Program-made: the position numbers and the translations under genes
Shown here: in pieces, positions 11,178 through 22,613 of the stretch
How positions within the stretch are numbered: the stretch's first letter is position 1
Layout of the letters: each line of letters begins with the position of its first letter
The notes under the pieces: generated by a model
Databases searched by the model: none
What the model was told of the DNA's origin: nothing
Seen by the model: only the letters and a program-made list of their open reading frames with translations
NCBI GenBank assembly: GCA_026075535.2
Contig: AP026539.1
Span: 8,308,001-8,372,000 of the forward strand
DNA from: Tricholoma matsutake
Lineage: Eukaryota; Basidiomycota; Agaricomycetes; Agaricales; Tricholomataceae
Direction of reading: 5' to 3'
Length of the DNA: 64,000 bases

Positions 11178-12241
11178 TTGAGCCACAGGAGAATTATTAG
11201 TTATTAATATAATGTTTATTCATGACACTCTAATTTTTTTCAAAGTAGTTAAGATCAAATTTTTTTAATTAACCACATCCCTCACATTGAATATGAGGGA
11301 GTGGGCATGATTGTGATTATATACATAAACAAAAAATCCTCCCTCTCACAAGATGCGAGAGGGAGTTTTATTTATATACATAAAAAGCTAACCCCTCGCG
11401 CCAAACGCAAGGGGGGAGCTAAAAACATGACGAAAAAAATCCCTCCCCCAGGCAAAACAGGGGAGGGGGGGCACAATACTAATAAATAATTAAAAGTACA
11501 AAAAAAATCCCTCCCCACATGAAGTGCGGGGGAGGGGGAGGGGATGTGACCCTGCTGTTGTCTGTCCTTCCACCAACAATCCACCCCATGAGCAGTTGCT
11601 CATGAGGCTGGGGGTAGGTGGCTTGTCATCATTGTCGTTCCACCCACAATCCACCCCATGAGCAGTTGCTCGTGAGGCTGGGGGTGGGTGGTGCATTGTT
11701 GTCTCCTATCCCTGCACCTGGGCATCGTTCCACCCACGTTCCACCCCACGAGCAGTTGCTCATGAGGCTGGGGGCAGGTGGTGTGTCGTTGTTGTTGCGC
11801 CTGGGCATCGTTCCACCCATGTTCCACCCCACGAGCAGTTGCTCGTGAGGCTGGGGGCAGGTGGTGTGTCATCGTTGTTGCACCTGGGCATCGTTCCACC
11901 CATGTTCCACCCCATGAGCAGTTGCTTGTGAGGCTGGAGGTGGGTGGCTTGTTGTTGTTGGTCACTGTCGTCCCCCATTTGGATTTCTGTCTTTTTTTTT
12001 GGGGGGGGGGAGGGAGGAGTTTGGGCATGTCAGTGCGATGTGGCGCATGTATGGGGGTTGGTGGGTGCTTACTAGGCAGGTATCCTCCTTCTGGGGTCTC
12101 CTGGCATCCCTCTGCACCCAGCCCATGTCGACAGCCTCACATCCTATTTGAATGGGGAGGAGGGGATCAGGTGGGTGTGGGCATGGGTTGCATGTTTTTC
12201 CATTGCACATTTTTCCATTGCGCATTTTTCCATTGCGCGTT
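11178..12241 (-). repeat. Non-autonomous repeat element A' (inverted relative of B)
   Basis: On the minus strand it matches B from about 33460 to 34555. From right to left it contains a short TTTTCCATTGCGCA repeat (12195-12241), the GGGATGTGAGG / CCAGGAGACCCC block, five tandem AGCAGTTGCT hairpin cores (11583-11930, units of about 70-90 bp) and a ladder of C-rich/G-rich hairpins (11280-11535). The tRNA-like part of B is cut off at GGCTCAAC (11178), and the splice-like module is missing on the right, where G2 begins. Confidence 0.8.
11280..11535 (-). repeat. Ladder of C-rich/G-rich hairpins in A'
   Basis: Successive inverted repeats, for example CCCTCCCC...GGGGAGGG near 11507-11535, CCTCCCC...GGGGAGG near 11443-11470 and CTCCCTCTC...GAGAGGGAG near 11340-11362, each followed on the minus strand by a T-rich run. 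The same ladder occurs in B (34192-34449) and, with changed stem sequences, in C (48827-49062). Confidence 0.75.
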
Positions 12242-12480
12242 TTCTGTAGAAGAAACCCACAGAAACACTGATACTACATCACTTACAGCTGATCACGTCA
12301 CCTTGTAAATGTGCATACAGTCACCTTGGAACACATAAATACTGCAAAACCGCAGACTGAAGAGGTTAACCACCTTTGTCTGTCTCACAACGACACTAGA
12401 CCACCCTGCCTCGAGTACCAACCACCCGTAACCCTGTCACGACATGTAGCAGGTCGCACGCTGCAGCACTGATCATAGAT
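12242..12480 (+). other. Probable remnant of the G2 5' LTR and leader
   Basis: Non-coding stretch between the end of A' and the G2 gag start. It has an AT-rich CATAAATACTGC core-promoter-like stretch near 12338 and no ORF. Assignment to an LTR is from position only. Confidence 0.35.
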
Positions 12481-13666
12481 TTGAGCCCCCTTACCATGTT
12501 GCCCAGCTCGCCAACTCCCCCGTTTACACTGACCCCCACCTCACCTCCATTGTATTCCTCGTCCTCTGACTCCTCTGACTCTGATCACCACCACTCTTTC
12601 ATGCATACAAGAATGGATAACATCCAGTATGCCCATGCAACAGTTCAAGGCAGGAAGGGAAGCCACATGCCAGTGCTAACTGCAGGTCAAATGACTATCC
12701 CTGTGATACACATATTTGAAAATGCATGCCGACGTTTCTTCCAAAACAAGAAGTTGCCAGAGGACGAGCGAGCGTTGAGCATCATTTACAATTTTGAATC
12801 CTCAGCTGTACAAGCATGGATAATGACTCACCACGACCGCCTTATAGCCCTCACATTCATCAAGTTCTTTACAGAATTCAAGAACAAATTTCTCCCTGCC
12901 AACTGGAAGGACGACCTCATCGCAACGCAGATCACGATGCAAAATTCACAAGCCTTCTTGACTTGGATGGAGAACATACACGAGGCGAACGTGGAGCTGG
13001 CAATTGCAGGTTCGGACTACCACATCGCCAAGGACAAGTTATGCGCACACTTTGTACCCCAACTCTCACCTGCACTGAAAGCATTGTACGATGCTAACAA
13101 CACTCACGGAACCTTAGATGTGATGGTAGACCTCGAAGCTTGGATTCAACATGTCCATCTCCTCGATGTTGAGAACCTGAACAAGCATGAAGAATGGCTG
13201 AAGATAGCACAGGCTTCGGCACACACCAACACAAGGAACACCACGTCCTGAGGAGGAAACAACCAGAATGCCAATGTGGGATCTGCAGGAATGGCAGCAG
13301 CGAGTGCCAGGAACAGGTGTCCTTGCTAACGCCACAAACACACAGCAGCCCGCAACCCTGAAGCTCATGCAAACAGAGCATGACCTGCTCAGGACTCACC
13401 ATGGGTGTTTCCATTGCAGGTTGTTTTATGCAGGTCACTTCGCTATGGATTGCCCTCTCAGCACTAATGGGAGGCCTACCCAAGAAGCATGCAAAAATGT
13501 CACTACCGCCATGGCACTGAAAGCTAAGGCAGCCTTCAAAGCTAAAGGAAGTGGGTTCACGGCTGCAGTTTTTGAGGAAGAGGAGGACAGCGATGAGTTC
13601 AACATGATGGAGGAAGAAGTAAATGAGTATGTGCTCAACCTTTCCCTGCCTTCACACATGTGGTAG
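12481..13666 (+). pseudogene. gag: G2 gag, frameshifted
   Basis: The first 257 codons (12481-13251) give a Gag capsid core (AVQAWIMTHH, FIKFFTEFKNKFLP). A TGA at 13249 and a frame change near 13315 separate it from the second part (13268-13666). That part has a zinc knuckle of an unusual spacing, C-x2-C-x6-H-x4-C (CFHCRLFYAGHFAMDC), and an acidic C-terminus (EEEEDSDEFNMMEEEVNEY). The spacing is two residues longer than a standard CCHC knuckle. Without repair, the two parts cannot form one protein. Confidence 0.8.
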
Positions 13667-13689
13667 GAATGCTGCATCGACACCCCAAT

Positions 13690-15151
13690 GACTTGTGCCC
13701 CGACTCCAATACAAGTGCTGATTGACCATGGTTCCCCCCCAGTGCTGATTTCCTCTGAAATCGTGGATGTGTTGGGACTAGCATGACGGAGATTATTCAA
13801 GCCTTTCTCAGTATCAGGTGCCTTTGCAGATGGAAAGAGGAGCATGGACTCTAGTTTATCCAAATATTGTAAATTACACCTCCAGTTGCCGAACTCAGAT
13901 TGGAAGGCCAAAGTTGTCAATGCCATCATTAGCCCGAACTTGCAAACAGACATCATTCTAGGTTTAGATTTCCTGACAAAAAACGAAGTTGTGGTTGATG
14001 CAGAACTAAGAACAGCCATCGCAAAGGATGATAACTATGACCTATTGAACCCACCTGAGGTTGCAAAACCTGAAGTTGTAGAAGCGGCACACCTGCGCTG
14101 AATAACTGAAACAAAAAAGATAAAATCAGGATGTGTTCAGGCACATATACGACTACAAGCAGTTATGAAAGAGCTACACTGTGTATTCGATAAAAACCCT
14201 GAACGCTTCAACTTGGAAGCGCATTGCACAATGCCGCCCTGTGTAATTGCGTATTGAAGAGTTGGCTGCTAGTAAAATTCTGGAATTGCTAGACTCAATG
14301 TACAAGGAGTGATACACAGATCGCTTCCTGACAGACATCCCCCATGCAAGTGAACTGCCAACCGACATATATCATCACATTGAAGTTATCCCGGGATCAC
14401 TTATATCCATGGGGCACGCATACTCTTGCCCCAGAAAGTACCGAGAGGGATGGAAAGCCCTGATTGAGCAACATGTGGAGGCTGGGTGGATTTGCCCATT
14501 ATCTTCACCGTATGTGTTGCCCTCCTTCATTATCCTGAAGGCAGACAGCACAGTCCTGCCTAGATGGGTTAACAACTACAGAAAGTTGAATAAAATCACA
14601 GTACCAGATAACTATCCCTTACCATGCATTGACGATATCCTCGCAGATTGCACACAAGGAAAGATTTGGGGAAAGATAGATATGACCAACTCATTCTTTC
14701 AAACACTAGTGCATCCCGACCACGTAAAATACACCATGACCATAACACCTTTCGGGTTGTGGGAATGGGTCATAATGCCGATGGGGTTGAGAAACTCCCT
14801 GGCGACACATCAGCAATGTGTAATGCTGGCACTGGGAGGTTTGATAGGGAGAATCTGCCATGTGTACCTAGACGACATCATCATCTGGTCGTTGTCCTTA
14901 GAAGAACACAGGGAGAATATCATGCTGGTCTTGGAAACGCTGCGAGTGGTGCACCCTTATTGTTCTACAAAGAAATCTTCGTTATTTGCAATGGAGGTTG
15001 CGTTCCTTGGGCATCACATCTCCAGAAAAGGCATCAAGGCAGACAGTTCCAAGGTGGAGCGCGTACTGAACTGCAAGCCGCCAGTCTCAGTGAAACAAGT
15101 GAGGCAGTTCCTGGGACTGGTGAGGTACATCAGTGTGTTCCTGCCTGTGCT
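13690..15151 (+). pseudogene. pol: G2 protease and reverse transcriptase (5' part of pol)
   Basis: The protease has LIDHGSPPVLIS, with DHG in place of the usual DSG/DTG, and the flap-like IILGLDFL near 13960. A TGA at about 13785 falls where Arg is expected (GLA-R-RRLF). RT runs from about 14409: WVNNYRKLN, KIDMTNSFFQT, FGLWEWVIMPMGL, a catalytic YLDD at about 14866 and the thumb motif FLGHHISRKGI. Between 14100 and 14408 the frame is damaged. The coding sequence stops in FLPVL at 15151, where G3 is inserted, and resumes at 20310. Confidence 0.88.
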
Positions 15152-15910
15152 TGTTACACTTTTCCTTGTAACTCATGGAACCTGACGCACCCGACGATCC
15201 CCTCCAGACAGGAGGCACCCCTTGATTCATGCCTAGGGCATGTCTTTGACATCAGACACACACACGACGCATGCTGACTGCATGCATTCGATCCCCTTCC
15301 CATGGAAGGCACCCTTGACGCATGGTGACTCCATGCACCCGAACCCACTCCCACACATGCTGTGATATGACAGCCCCCTGACATGAGGTCCGTGACGTCG
15401 GACTCTCACGATTGACATGCAGCGCCACAGCATGTCCTTGACATTGGATCCTTGACATTGGATCCATGACATTGGATGCCTCATGCTAGGCATGAGGCTT
15501 ATCTGTTATTGTTTCCTGACATGCTGCGCCCCAGCACTCCATGACATCGGATGCCTCATGCAAGGCATGAGGCCTATTGTTTCTATTATTACTTGATACA
15601 CATCTACCTTTCTGATTGGACGATAAGGACCTCCATTCTAGTATAAGTACTGCGACTTGTAGTAGGGATGTCCTTAGTTTAGATCTAGGCAATTAACAGC
15701 CTTAACTTGCAACTCATGAACTTACTCGAAACCACTAAGGAAGCCCCTTAGTGCGTGAACCTGAATGACTCTATGCAGAAGCCCTGCTAGAGTGCACTAC
15801 CTATCTTACGTCGGACGCTCCGAGTAAGACTAGTGCCGAATGACTCGTCGAGGAAGCACCTCGTCAAACGACATCGACTAGATCGAGTGGTTGAGGCTTC
15901 GCCCTTAACA
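15152..15910 (+). repeat. 5' LTR of G3 (family L3)
   Basis: About 104 bp longer than the 3' LTR because of an extra block around 15420-15530 that repeats a GCCTCATGC/GCATGAGGC stem-loop. TATAAGTAC near 15640 is a possible core promoter. Ends TTAACA. Confidence 0.88.
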
Positions 15911-16226
15911 TAAGATCTAAACTATCTGCTAGCCCACCTACCTAGGTGTAGGCAATACGTCTCAATACACACCACAGTGACCCGGGTCTAGACAAACCCC
16001 AGACTGACCACCAAGAGAAGCAGAGCCACAGCCAGGTTCATCTTGGTACCAATACAATGGAAGACTAGTCCGTTACTCGACCCCAGCACAGCGTTGGTTC
16101 TATGGATCAACCGACAGACAACAAGGAGATTTCCTCACCGATGAAGACTTTGAACAACCGCACACACCCCCACCCGAAACATCCACCCGCTTCTTAACAG
16201 ACGAAACTGACGACCTCTATAACGAG

Positions 16227-17123
16227 ATGTCTGAACCCGCAACTGCACCAACAATGTCCGTAAAGGACATTTGAATCCGATCACCCACAGACTTCTCAGG
16301 AGAGCGGACCAAGACCGCCAGGTTCCTGCAGGAGATAGACCTGTACTTGCAAATCAATGACCAGGTCTACGACACAAATGACAAGAAGATCATCTTCATG
16401 CTGTCCTTCATGAATGGAGGGACAGCAGCTGCCTGGGCGCAGGCATTTGTCAACCAGCACCAATCCGAGGGACTAGGTGAATATGCAGACTTCCGACAGA
16501 AGGTCCTAGAGGCCTTCTCACCGATCGACGACACCGGAATGGCAAAGACAGAGATTAAGAATCTCAAACAAGGTTCAGGGAACCTTGAAGAATATGTGGT
16601 GAACTTCCACATCCTGAAAGACAGGACGGGAATCACCGAAGATGCAGCCATGATTGAGTGCTTCATGGATGGACTGCATCCCAAGTTACTGAAGAGGGTA
16701 CACACAATGGAGACAGTGCCCAACACTCTTGAAGGCTGGATAAAGGCAGCTTCAAAATACAAAGGCCAATGGAAACAGGCCATGGCAATCCTGGGAAAGA
16801 CCAGGCAGAACCAGAAGACAAACAAAACGACAAAGAAAGGACAGCCCTCTCTTGACATCAACCAACTGACAAACCAAGAACACGTGGAACACCTCTGGAA
16901 GGGATTGTGTTTCATCTGCCACCAACCAGGACACCGATTGTCCGACCACAGGGATGGAAAGAACCCCACTCAGATGGGGTCAGCGCCCCCTCCCTACCGA
17001 AACCACTTCACCCAGAAGAAGACTGGGGTGGACACCTACCAGAAGATCCACACGATGCTGGATGAACTAGATGAAGAAGAAAAGGAACGAGCCCTTAACC
17101 TCATGGAGGAATCAGGTTTTTAG
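16227..17123 (+). pseudogene. gag: G3 gag with one TGA
   Basis: About 298 codons starting at ATG 16227 (MSEPATAPTMSVKDI), with a TGA at 16272 in a position read as Arg (DI-R-IRSPTDF); the G4 copy has a TGA two residues further along the aligned segment. Capsid core: KIIFMLSFMNGGTAAAWAQ, FRQKVLEAFSPIDD, MIECFMDGLHPKLL. Zinc knuckle: CFICHQPGHRLSDH near 16909, where the final Cys is replaced by His or lost. Its closest relative in the window is the G4 gag (57542-56691). The product would form the particle core. Confidence 0.88.
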
Positions 17124-17140
17124 AACAGCAGCCTGATACG

Positions 17141-18123
17141 ATGCCAGTCACCGCTGAAGTCTCCATAGGATCTGTACTCTTAGCTACCATGAATAGACAA
17201 TCTATGTGCCTGTCTATTCGGGTAGCTGAGTCAGACAATGGGAAAGACGTCGCAACAAATGCACTCCTTGACTCTGGAGCAGGAGGAGTCTTTATCAACT
17301 CAAACTTCATCAAATGAGAAGGGATCAGAACACACCCCTTAGGCTGCACCATCTGGGCCACAAATGTAGACGGAACCCTGAACAAGCAGGGAACGATCAC
17401 CAGATGTGTGAAAGGAAGACTCCACATCAACGGAAGGAGCCACCCATAGGAATACCTAGTCGCCAGACTAGGCAAAGAATTGGTAATCCTGGGCCTGCCA
17501 TGGCTGCGGGAGATAAACCCAATCATCGACTGGAAGAAGGGAACCTTTGAGTTCCGAGATGAAGAACGATGGGCTCAAATCCAGCGGATCCTGGAAAAGA
17601 CAAGAAGAGCCAAATGGGCCCTCCCAAATACCTTGAACCTTCTGAAAATTAATGCCGGAAGGGAGGCGCCCGATGACAGGATGGCACGAATTCGACACAT
17701 CGTAGCCAAGACAAGACAGAGGCTCTCCGAAGAGAAAGAGAAGAGCCTTGCCCGAGCCAGATTGGCCATGGCAAAAACAAGAAAAAGACTCTCTGAGGAG
17801 AAGGAGAGAAACCTTGCCTGAGCACGACTGGCCATGGCAAAGACGAAGGAAAGGCTTTCCGAAAAGAAAGCCAAAGAACTAAATTCTGCCCAGATAGCTG
17901 TTGCAAATACCAGGAGCAGCAACACCCCTAAACAAGCCAGAAGCCTTGAAGCAGCACAACGTGCTGTCGCCAAGACCCAAGAAAACCAGAAGAAGAAACA
18001 ACTGGAAAAGGGCAAAAACAAAGAATGTGACAGGGCACAACGAATTGTGCAAAAGATGAAGGAATTGCTAACCTCCACAGGGGAGGGAATCACTGGCAAA
18101 GGGAACATGAAAACGACACTATG
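17141..18123 (+). pseudogene. G3 protease and 22-residue coiled repeat
   Basis: An aspartic protease: ALLDSGAGGVFIN near 17268 and VILGLPWLREINP near 17480. After it comes a repeat of 22 residues (66 bp), for example ARLAMAKTRKRLSEEKERN, about five to six copies, highly charged and likely a long coiled coil. In-frame stops are TGA (about 17315 and 17819) and one TAG (about 17447), so not all damage is CGA-to-TGA. In G4 a similar charged linker leads into RT; here RT does not follow. Confidence 0.8.
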
Positions 18124-18257
18124 AAACAGGATAAACTACCCTTGGCAACAGACTACCCCAACCCATGATGATAGGACTCCAGATCACAGTACCATCAACG
18201 CTGAAATACCTATGCGCAGGGAGACCCCCCCTCAGGTAAAGATCGAAGAGGTACCCG

Positions 18258-18473
18258 ATGAAGAACTTCCTGACTCCACCACCCGACCTTGTGGAAGGAG
18301 AAAATGAATACGAAGTGGAAGCAATCATTGCACACAAGAAGCACAGCAAGACACACCGTTACCTCGTGAAATGGGTTGACTACCCGACATCCAAAAACAC
18401 ATGGGAACCCAAATCGAACTTGAAAAATGCCCCCGAGATCCTGATGGCATATAAGAAGAGGTACCACCTCTAA
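18258..18473 (+). pseudogene. Chromodomain left from a deleted G3 integrase
   Basis: A 71-residue frame with a clear chromodomain: YEVEAIIAHKKHSKTHRYLV, KWVDYPTSKNTWEP. In complete elements this is the C-terminus of integrase. Here it follows the protease-coil region after only about 135 bp, so RT, RNase H and the catalytic integrase core are gone. If translated it would be a free histone-binding peptide. Confidence 0.85.
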
Positions 18474-18509
18474 TGAAGATCCAAAAACCCCTCTTTCTTC
18501 CCGCAACAA

Positions 18510-19246
18510 TGCTCCCCAATATGCCTGCCGAATGACGATTCACCCAAGACTACCTATGAAACCGATTGAATGCTGACGCCCTTCACGTTCACCTCGCCCA
18601 TGATCCACCAAGATACCATCTAGCCAGGATGTGCTTCTACTATGCTAGCACTATCGAGCAGATGGAATGAAATCTAGAAGAAGCAATGAACGATGCAGAT
18701 GCCCTGGGGATTGAACAGACAATCCAGGAGATGATTGCACCACGGTCAGACAGACCGAGAACAGCCAAGGAGAGACCTCACACCCCCCTAGATCGACACA
18801 GACAACCACTGACCTCGCCCTCGCCATTCAGCGAGTGGAGCAACAGAGACGAATGATGAGCTCCCTCTGGAGACTCCTCCTGTTCTATGAAGAACCTGAA
18901 GATCATGCCTAGGGAACCTGAAGTAATCAATCTGACCACCCCTGAACCTGAACTGAAAACCACCCAACCGCATTGGTCCCCCCCACACATGAGACATGCC
19001 AGATGTTTCATCTGCCAAGAGATAGGCCATTTCAGCCTGATTTGCCCACGATATATTTGCAAGTATTGCAAACAGTGAGGCCCCAGACACTATAGGATGA
19101 ACTGCCTGGAGAAACCTCAGAAAGATCGAGAGACCAATCAAAGAGAAGCTGAACACAGACAGTGGCTCTTCTTTAACTCCGGATACGATGATTTTGATGA
19201 CGATGCAATGGGAAACATGATAGGGGAGCCATATGGAAGGATTTAA
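18510..19246 (+). pseudogene. G3 ORF3: double zinc-knuckle protein
   Basis: About 245 codons in one frame, ending TAA near 19246. In-frame stops are all TGA. The N-terminal half is helical and charged (RYHLARMCFYYASTIEQME). The C-terminal half has two knuckles in tandem: CFICQEIGHFSLIC (C-x2-C-x4-H-x4-C, near 19003) and CKYCKQ-x-GPRHYRMNC (C-x2-C-x6-H-x4-C), with a TGA between them. It lies downstream of the chromodomain, where standard Gypsy elements have no gene. A second nucleic-acid-binding protein is a reasonable guess; I do not recognise a family. Confidence 0.65.
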
Positions 19247-19263
19247 AAGGCAGAGCTCAAGAC

Positions 19264-19653
19264 AATGGCATGACAAGACAGACCCATGCTCACAGGGATT
19301 ACGATCCTCGCCATCATTGTTGGCATGACCCTGGCCACAGCGGCAGCCCTAACCTTCGCATTCTGCCTCTATGCCATCTTCTGAACAGAACCCGAACCCC
19401 CGATTACAGATGTTGAATTTGCCATCCTGCAACGCCCCCCTTTCAATGATACTACTGACTCCTTGACACTGCTACCTAGGGCAGCGCGAACCAGAAGAAC
19501 CCAATCATGGTCCGAGTTTGGACATGAATTATTCCTCCATCATACCCCTCGACCCCGACCTACCCACATAACCAGACCATGCCCGATCAGACCACAAAGG
19601 AGAGATGAGGATTTAGGTCAAAGTGTGGAACTTTCGACCATAGCGGGTGGGTA
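19264..19653 (+). pseudogene. G3 ORF4: single membrane-segment protein
   Basis: A frame of about 130 codons with TGA at two places. Residues encoded near 19290-19380 form one strong hydrophobic helix (ILAIIVGMTLATAAALTFAF), followed by a polar, Arg- and Pro-rich tail (TRRTQSWSEFGHELFLHH). It ends just before the 3' LTR. The position is where envelope-like genes occur in some LTR elements, but the length and the single helix do not show an envelope protein. A membrane anchor is the most that can be said. Confidence 0.5.
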
Positions 19654-19654
19654 A

Positions 19655-20309
19655 TGTTACACTTTTCCTTGTAACTCATGGAACCTGATGCACCCGACGA
19701 TCCCCTCCAGACAGGAGGCACCCCTTGATTCATGCCTAGGGCATGTCCTTGACATCAGACACACACACAATGCATGCCGACTGCATGCATTCAATCCCCT
19801 TCCCGTGGAAGGCACCCTTGATGCATGGTGACTCCATGCACCTGAACCCACTCCCACACATGCTGTGATATGACAGCCCCCTGACATGAGGTCTGTGACG
19901 TCGGACTCTCACGATCAACATGCTGCGCTGCAGCACTCTGTGACATCAGATGCCTCATGCAAGGCATGAGGCCTATTGTTTCTATTATTACTTGATATGC
20001 ATCTACCTTTCCGATTGGACAATAAGGACCTCCCTTCTAGTATAAGTACTGCGACTTGTAGTAGGGATGTCCTTAGTTTAGATCTAGGCAATTAACAGCC
20101 TTAACTTGCAACTCGCAAACTTACTTGAAACCACTAAGGAAGCCCCTTAGTGCATGAACCTGAACGACTCTATGCAGAAGCCCTGCTAGAGTGCACTACC
20201 TATCTTATGTTGGACGCTCCGAGTAAGACTAGTGCCGAACGACTCGTCGAGGAAGCACCTCGTCGAATGACATCGACTAGATCGAGTGGTTGAGGCTTCA
20301 CCCTTAACA
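19655..20309 (+). repeat. 3' LTR of G3 (family L3)
   Basis: Matches the 5' LTR apart from the missing block of about 104 bp. It contains one GCCTCATGC/GCATGAGGC hairpin near 19950 and ends TTAACA at 20309. Confidence 0.88.
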
Positions 20310-22389
20310 GCGCTAGCAGAGCACATGGCAATACTTACCCCGCTGACAAAAAAAGAGTGCAATAAATCCTTCCCAGCTTGGACGAAAGAACACCAGGACA
20401 CTTTCCAAGCAATCAAAGGGCTGGTCCTCAGCTGTGATTGCCTGACTACTATTGATCACCAGAGCCCAGGAGATAATCAAATCTATGTCACTTGCAACAT
20501 GAGCAAATGGTGCATGGGGGCAGTGTTGTCGTTCGGAAAGGGTTGGGAGTCAGCGAGGCCTGTAGCCTTCAAGAGCAGACAGCTCAAGGGGGCAGAGTTA
20601 CACTATCCTGTGCACGAACAAGAGATGCTCAGTATAATGTGGGCATGAACAAAATGGAGGGTCGACTTACTTGGAACACACATTCACATCTACACCGACC
20701 ACAAGACAATCCAGAATTTTGATGGACAGTGAGACCTTTCACTATGCCAAGTTAGGTGGATGGAATACCTTTCACAATACAAATACACAATCACTCACAT
20801 CAAGGGGGAGGATAACACAGTTGTGGATGTGTTGTCCAGGATGACCAAAAAGGAAAAAGAGGAGACAATGGTGGGAGCCATGTTGAATATCAAGACAAAC
20901 CCAGGTCTCTATTCGGACATATGCAAGGGATATATGAAAGATAAATGGTGCACGGGGATACTGGAAGACTTAAAGAAAGGGATGATTGACCCAAAGCTTG
21001 AAATGACATTCAAAAACAGACTTCTGTTCATGGGGAGGAGACTTATCATTCCGAAGCACAAGAACCTGCGGGAACAACTTTTCAGACTAGCCCATGACCA
21101 CCTCGGCCATTTTGAGGGGGGAGAAAACTTATGGATCATTGAGAGATGATTTTTACTGGCCAAACATGTGAAAAGATCTGATCAGCGCATACATTCCAGG
21201 GTGCAGGGCATGTCAAAGAAACAAAAGTAACACTGCAAAAGCGCCGGGACCACTGCACCCACTACCTATTCCTGATAAGAGATTTGACTCGGTGGCGATA
21301 GATTTCATAGGGCCGTTGCCTGTGGACAATGGTTTCGATGCCATCATGACTATGATGGATAGGCTTGGGGCGGACATACAAATCACACCTTGCAAAATGG
21401 ACATGACAGCGGAGGAATTTGCCAGCTTGTTTTTCAACAGATGGTACTGCGAAAATGGGTGCCCATTAGAAGTGATAAGCAACCGCGACAAAATCTTCAT
21501 GTCGAAATTTTGGAGAGCGCTCATGAGGCTGACAGGAATGAATCACAAGATGTCGATGGCATATCACCCTGAGACAGATGGGGCATCAGAGTGAACAAAT
21601 AAAACAGTGGTACAATGCTTACGATTCCACGTTGAATGAAATCAGACTGGATGGGTGGACGTGTTACCTAAAGTGCATTTCAACATCATGAACATGACAA
21701 ACACATTGATGCAGGTGTCACCTTTCATATTAAAGACAGGTAGATTGCCAAGATTGCTGCCCCCGGTACTTGACGGGGGAGAAGGAGAGGAGGAGGTGAT
21801 GACAGAGGAAGTGGAGCGAGCCAGGGAGTTGGTGGAAAGAGTGAACAGAGAGGTGGAGGGAGTGAAGGACTGTTTGCTGGCCACGAAGATTTCGCAGGCA
21901 CACCATGCAAACAAAGGTCAGAGCATTGATCCCGCATTCAAGGTGGGAGACAGGGTCATGCTGGAAACTGCACACAGGAGGAGAGATTACATGCAAAAGA
22001 GAAGTGGAAGGGTGGCGAAGTTTATGCCACAATGGGATGGTCCATACAAAGTCCTGGAGGCCTACCCAAAAACATCAACCTACAAACTAGCGTTACCAGG
22101 GCCGTCAACATGTTGTGTGACTTTTCACATTGCGCATCTGAAGGAGCATGTGGAGAATGATGATGTACTATTCCCAGGGAGGAAGATGGAGCGGCCGGGG
22201 CCTATCATCACAGAGAGTGGAGCGACAGAGTATTTTGTGGAGAAGATATTGGATGAGAGGCCAAGGGGGAAGGGAAGGCAATATCTGGTACAATGGAGAG
22301 GATATGGACCTGACATGGACCTATGGTTGCCGAGGTCTGAAATGTTGGAAACAAAGGCTTTGGAGGACTGGGAGGGGAAGGATCGGTGA
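20310..22389 (+). pseudogene. pol: G2 RNase H, integrase and chromodomain (3' part of pol)
   Basis: Resumes after G3 with ALAEHMAILTPLTKKECNKS. RNase H: VTCNMSKWCMGAVLS and the LKGAELHYPVHEQEMLSI block. Integrase: GHLGHFE, GCRACQRNK, FDSVAIDFIGPLP, then ISNRDKIFMSKFW where the family has SDRD. The catalytic Asp is therefore Asn, a change that fits CpG loss (GCGAC to GCAAC). The last catalytic Glu in TDGASE remains. Chromodomain: YFVEKILDERPRGKGRQYLV near 22230. TGA replaces Arg in WA-R-TKWR, GQ-R-DLS, NM-R-KDL and SE-R-TNK. A G-run near 21114-21121 carries a one-base frameshift. Confidence 0.9.
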
Positions 22390-22613
22390 ACACAGAAGTT
22401 TTTGAAACATGCCTTACAATGACTTACCACAACGACGACACAACCATCATTATCACGCATCAGATGTCCATCACAATCAGATGTCCATCATGATCACATG
22501 TTACAATCACATGTCTAGTTCCTTACTTACACAAACATTTGTATTAGTAGAAGTATCTTTTCCTTGAAGCGATACCACTTTCATCACATTTTTGGATGCT
22601 GAGTGTTGGGAGT
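22390..22613 (+). other. G2 3' non-coding region and possible LTR start
   Basis: Follows the chromodomain stop. It has a direct repeat of AATCAGATGTCCATCA and a TGTTACAATCACATG stretch near 22498 that could open the 3' LTR. The L3-type LTR cuts it at 22614. No ORF is supported. Confidence 0.35.

Larger units (their letters stand above)
15152..20309 (+). mobile_element. Gypsy G3: deletion derivative with extra 3' ORFs
   Basis: LTRs at 15152-15910 (759 bp) and 19655-20309 (655 bp) start TGTTACAC and end TTAACA. The target duplication is GTGCT (15147-15151) and GCGCT (20310-20314), which differ by one C-to-T at a CpG. Inside lie gag, protease, a coiled repeat, a chromodomain, a zinc-knuckle ORF and a membrane-segment ORF. 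RT, RNase H and the integrase core are missing between about 18100 and 18250. The related element G4 shows what an RT of this family looks like. Confidence 0.88.
12242..22613 (+). mobile_element. Gypsy chromovirus G2, split by G3, ends damaged
   Basis: Gag, protease, RT, RNase H, integrase and chromodomain lie in order, interrupted within the RT-RNase H junction by G3 (15152-20309). The target site of G3 (GTGCT/GCGCT) restores a continuous reading frame. The left LTR would lie within 12242-12470 and the right LTR would start near 22498 (TGTTACAATC), but I could not align them, and both are cut by neighbouring elements. No target duplication is visible. Confidence 0.85.

Noticed and set aside
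11583..11930. CRISPR-like array
   Set aside because: Units are contiguous repeats with hairpin cores and no unique spacers, in a eukaryotic repeat setting.
19264..19653. A true envelope gene in G3
   Set aside because: Only one hydrophobic helix and about 130 codons; no signal peptide, cleavage site or Cys-rich ectodomain.
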